Positions 48,899 through 50,703 of a stretch of 50,703 nucleotides of DNA are shown here, piece by piece; position 1 is the first letter of the stretch; every line of letters starts with the position of its first letter. The notes beneath the pieces are model-generated. The model had not been told where the DNA came from, made no database searches, and worked only from the letters and a program-made list of their open reading frames with translations. Made by a program: the position numbers and the translations under genes. Origin of the DNA: an uncultured Nitrospinota bacterium (lineage in GTDB: Bacteria; Nitrospinota; Nitrospinia; Nitrospinales; VA-1); NCBI GenBank assembly GCA_905612265.1, contig CAJQRI010000002.1, positions 1 to 50,703 of the forward strand, given 5' to 3'.

Positions 48899-49660
48899 TT
48901 GTTTTATTTACGCCTGTTTGCTATTCTTACGATTAATATGGAAACACCTAAAAGAGAGCCCCTGCTAAGGGAATTAAAAGATTATCTCATCCACTTAAAA
49001 GACGTGGGATATACAGAAATCCCTTGTGAGGCAGAATTACTTGTAAATTTCCAACAGGGGACGACAAAACCTTCTCAATCACCCAACGAAATGGCTAAAA
49101 ATAAATCTCTGACTGCAGTTCAAAAAGAGCTGGGCGACTGCACCCGCTGTAAACTTTCAGGAACAAGAAAGAATATCGTCTTCGGATCGGGAAATCCAAA
49201 TGCCGACCTTGTCTTTGTGGGTGAAGGGCCCGGTGCCGATGAGGACGAGCAAGGTCTCCCTTTCATAGGTCGGGCAGGAAAAAAGCTGACAGAGATCATT
49301 GAAAAAGGTATGGGGCTGAATCGGGAAAAAGATACCTATATCTGTAACATCGTCAAGTGTCGTCCACCTGGCAACCGCGACCCGGAAGCGGAGGAAATTG
49401 AAGCCTGCAATCCCTTTCTCATCCAACAATTAAAAGCGATCAAACCCAAAGTCATTGTCGCTCTGGGCAAACCCGCATCTTCCACACTTCTCGGAAGGTC
49501 CGTGCCGATCACCAAAGAACGTGGCACCTGGCATGAATATGCAGGTATAAAGTTGATGCTCACTCTTCACCCCTCCTACCTGATTCGGTTCTACACTCTG
49601 GAAAACCGTAAGGCCGTGCATGAAGACATGAAAAAAGTGCTGAAAGAGCTAAAGAAATGA
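48899..49660 (+). CDS. udg: Uracil-DNA glycosylase family 4/5
   Basis: CTRCKLSGTRKNIVFGSGNPNADLVFVGEGPGADEDEQGLPFIGRAGKKL, HPSYLIR; start could be internal (METPKREP). Confidence 0.93.
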   Translation: MFYLRLFAILTINMETPKREPLLRELKDYLIHLKDVGYTEIPCEAELLVNFQQGTTKPSQSPNEMAKNKSLTAVQKELGDCTRCKLSGTRKNIVFGSGNPNADLVFVGEGPGADEDEQGLPFIGRAGKKLTEIIEKGMGLNREKDTYICNIVKCRPPGNRDPEAEEIEACNPFLIQQLKAIKPKVIVALGKPASSTLLGRSVPITKERGTWHEYAGIKLMLTLHPSYLIRFYTLENRKAVHEDMKKVLKELKK

Positions 49661-49797
49661 AGTCGGCACAGGATAACCTGAGTCGGCTAAAAAAATATTG
49701 AACAGGTCATTTTTGGGAAGAGCAAAACCATAGACATTGCTGTGACCTACCTTATCGCCAAAAACCATCTGCTAAAGGCGTATAGCCCTTCTTTTTA
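49657..49797 (+). pseudogene. Decayed moxR-like AAA+ ATPase, N-terminal fragment
   Basis: ATGA overlap with udg stop; MKSAQDNLSRLKK then, after a frameshift in an A7 run, NIEQVIFGKSKTIDIAVTYLIAKNHLL. Confidence 0.65.
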
Positions 49798-49966
49798 AAA
49801 CCGGATACAAAAGCCTCTGCATTTCTCTATAAATGGAATGAACACAATTGAACCAACCAGCCTTTTGCAGAAGTTTCGCCAGCTATTACCGACGAGGAAA
49901 ACATCAAAAGACCAAACACAACTACTAAAGTTGCTTGTCGGCTCTGTGTTTAAATTAGTTTCTCCA

Positions 49967-50464
49967 TTAAAGCATTTTTTTAATATAAGTCACCAATTGG
50001 TCAGCACCAACAGCCGGAACCCGGGCGTTCAAAACACCCTTTTGATCAATGATTAAAACGGTTGGCATTTCTCTTTGCGAATATGATTTATAAACCCCTT
50101 TCACAGGATCGAACAAATAAGGGAACTCTACTTTCTCCGGGAACTTACTGAGATACTGCGCAACCGCTTCCTTAGAATCACCATTCGTATTGATCCCCAA
50201 CACCACCACTTGATCCTCACTCATCTGCTTTCTAACTTTATTGAACTCCATGGCCTGATTCATACAAGGAACACATATATGGAACATACCGATCACAACC
50301 ACCTTCCCTTTAAAATCGGACAACGCCACTTGCTTATCATTCATGTTTTTCAAAGAAAATTCAGGAGCCTGTTCTCCTGGAGAAAGTGCCCCTGCAAAAG
50401 CGGGGACCACACCTAAAATCATAATAATTAATGAAAGAAATATTTTTTGCATTACACGCTCCAT
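49967..50464 (-). CDS. TlpA-like redoxin
   Basis: Signal peptide; APEFSLKNMNDKQVALSDFKGKVVVIGMFHICVPCMNQAMEF. Confidence 0.9.
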   Translation of the reverse strand: MERVMQKIFLSLIIMILGVVPAFAGALSPGEQAPEFSLKNMNDKQVALSDFKGKVVVIGMFHICVPCMNQAMEFNKVRKQMSEDQVVVLGINTNGDSKEAVAQYLSKFPEKVEFPYLFDPVKGVYKSYSQREMPTVLIIDQKGVLNARVPAVGADQLVTYIKKML

Positions 50465-50703
50465 TTCATGGAATATTTTACTGGGAAACCCTCTCTTAAA
50501 ACGAAATATGTTATATCTCTAATTCCATTTTAAAGCAGGCTTCACTGATTTGAAAGGGGTTTCAAGAAGACAAGAACAAAGACCTTTTTGAGGTCAAAAC
50601 TCTCCCTTGACTTGCTCCGTGTTTTATACTAAAAACCTGGTATAATTCTTTAAGTCTATTAGGTTTTGTCCTGAAATTAAAACTAGATTTTCAAGATATG
50701 GTT

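Noticed and set aside
1-50703. CRISPR array, tRNA, rRNA, toxin-antitoxin or prophage module
   Set aside because: No regularly spaced direct repeats, RNA gene signatures, or phage/defence protein motifs were found on reading

Overview
The window is an ordinary-density bacterial chromosome segment, AT-rich, with genes on both strands. I see no rRNA, tRNA or CRISPR. Gene content (bd-like oxidase plus membrane diheme cytochrome c, RNI-type LRR proteins, SUMF1-fold proteins, many small c-type cytochromes) suggests a marine Nitrospinota-like or deltaproteobacterium-like organism; that taxonomic guess is inference only. Main blocks: (1) rlmN 3' end; (2) an iron/TonB module at 0.8-6.9 kb: exbB-exbD-exbD-tonB, a secreted protein made of an exact 25-aa Asp/Asn-Gly repeat, and a FecA-like TonB-dependent receptor, with Fur-box-like sequences just downstream of two good sigma70-type promoters; (3) GT2/LAB_N pair, then a cytochrome-bd-like oxidase with an acidic tract and a diheme cytochrome; (4) housekeeping genes (lpd, sppA, ogt, recO, ridA, trxB, thrC, hom, alaC-like, uppP, UDPGP, scpA, rsmE, serB, rarA, argS, udg); (5) a probable periplasmic/metal or redox operon at 45.3-48.7 kb (His-rich peptide, outer-membrane protein, monoheme cytochrome, TlpA, LolA-like). 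Reading untranslated gaps in all frames revealed three decayed genes missed by the ORF track: an IS5-family transposase (22.3-22.77 kb), the C-terminal tail of an adenylate-cyclase-type protein (33.18-33.42 kb), and a moxR start overlapping the udg stop codon (49.66-49.80 kb). Two intergenic regions may encode small RNAs or leader structures. No wholly new defence or mobile system is evident. The strongest candidate for undescribed biology is the Fur-associated 25-aa repeat protein between tonB and the receptor, followed by the oxidase with its acidic N-terminal tract.
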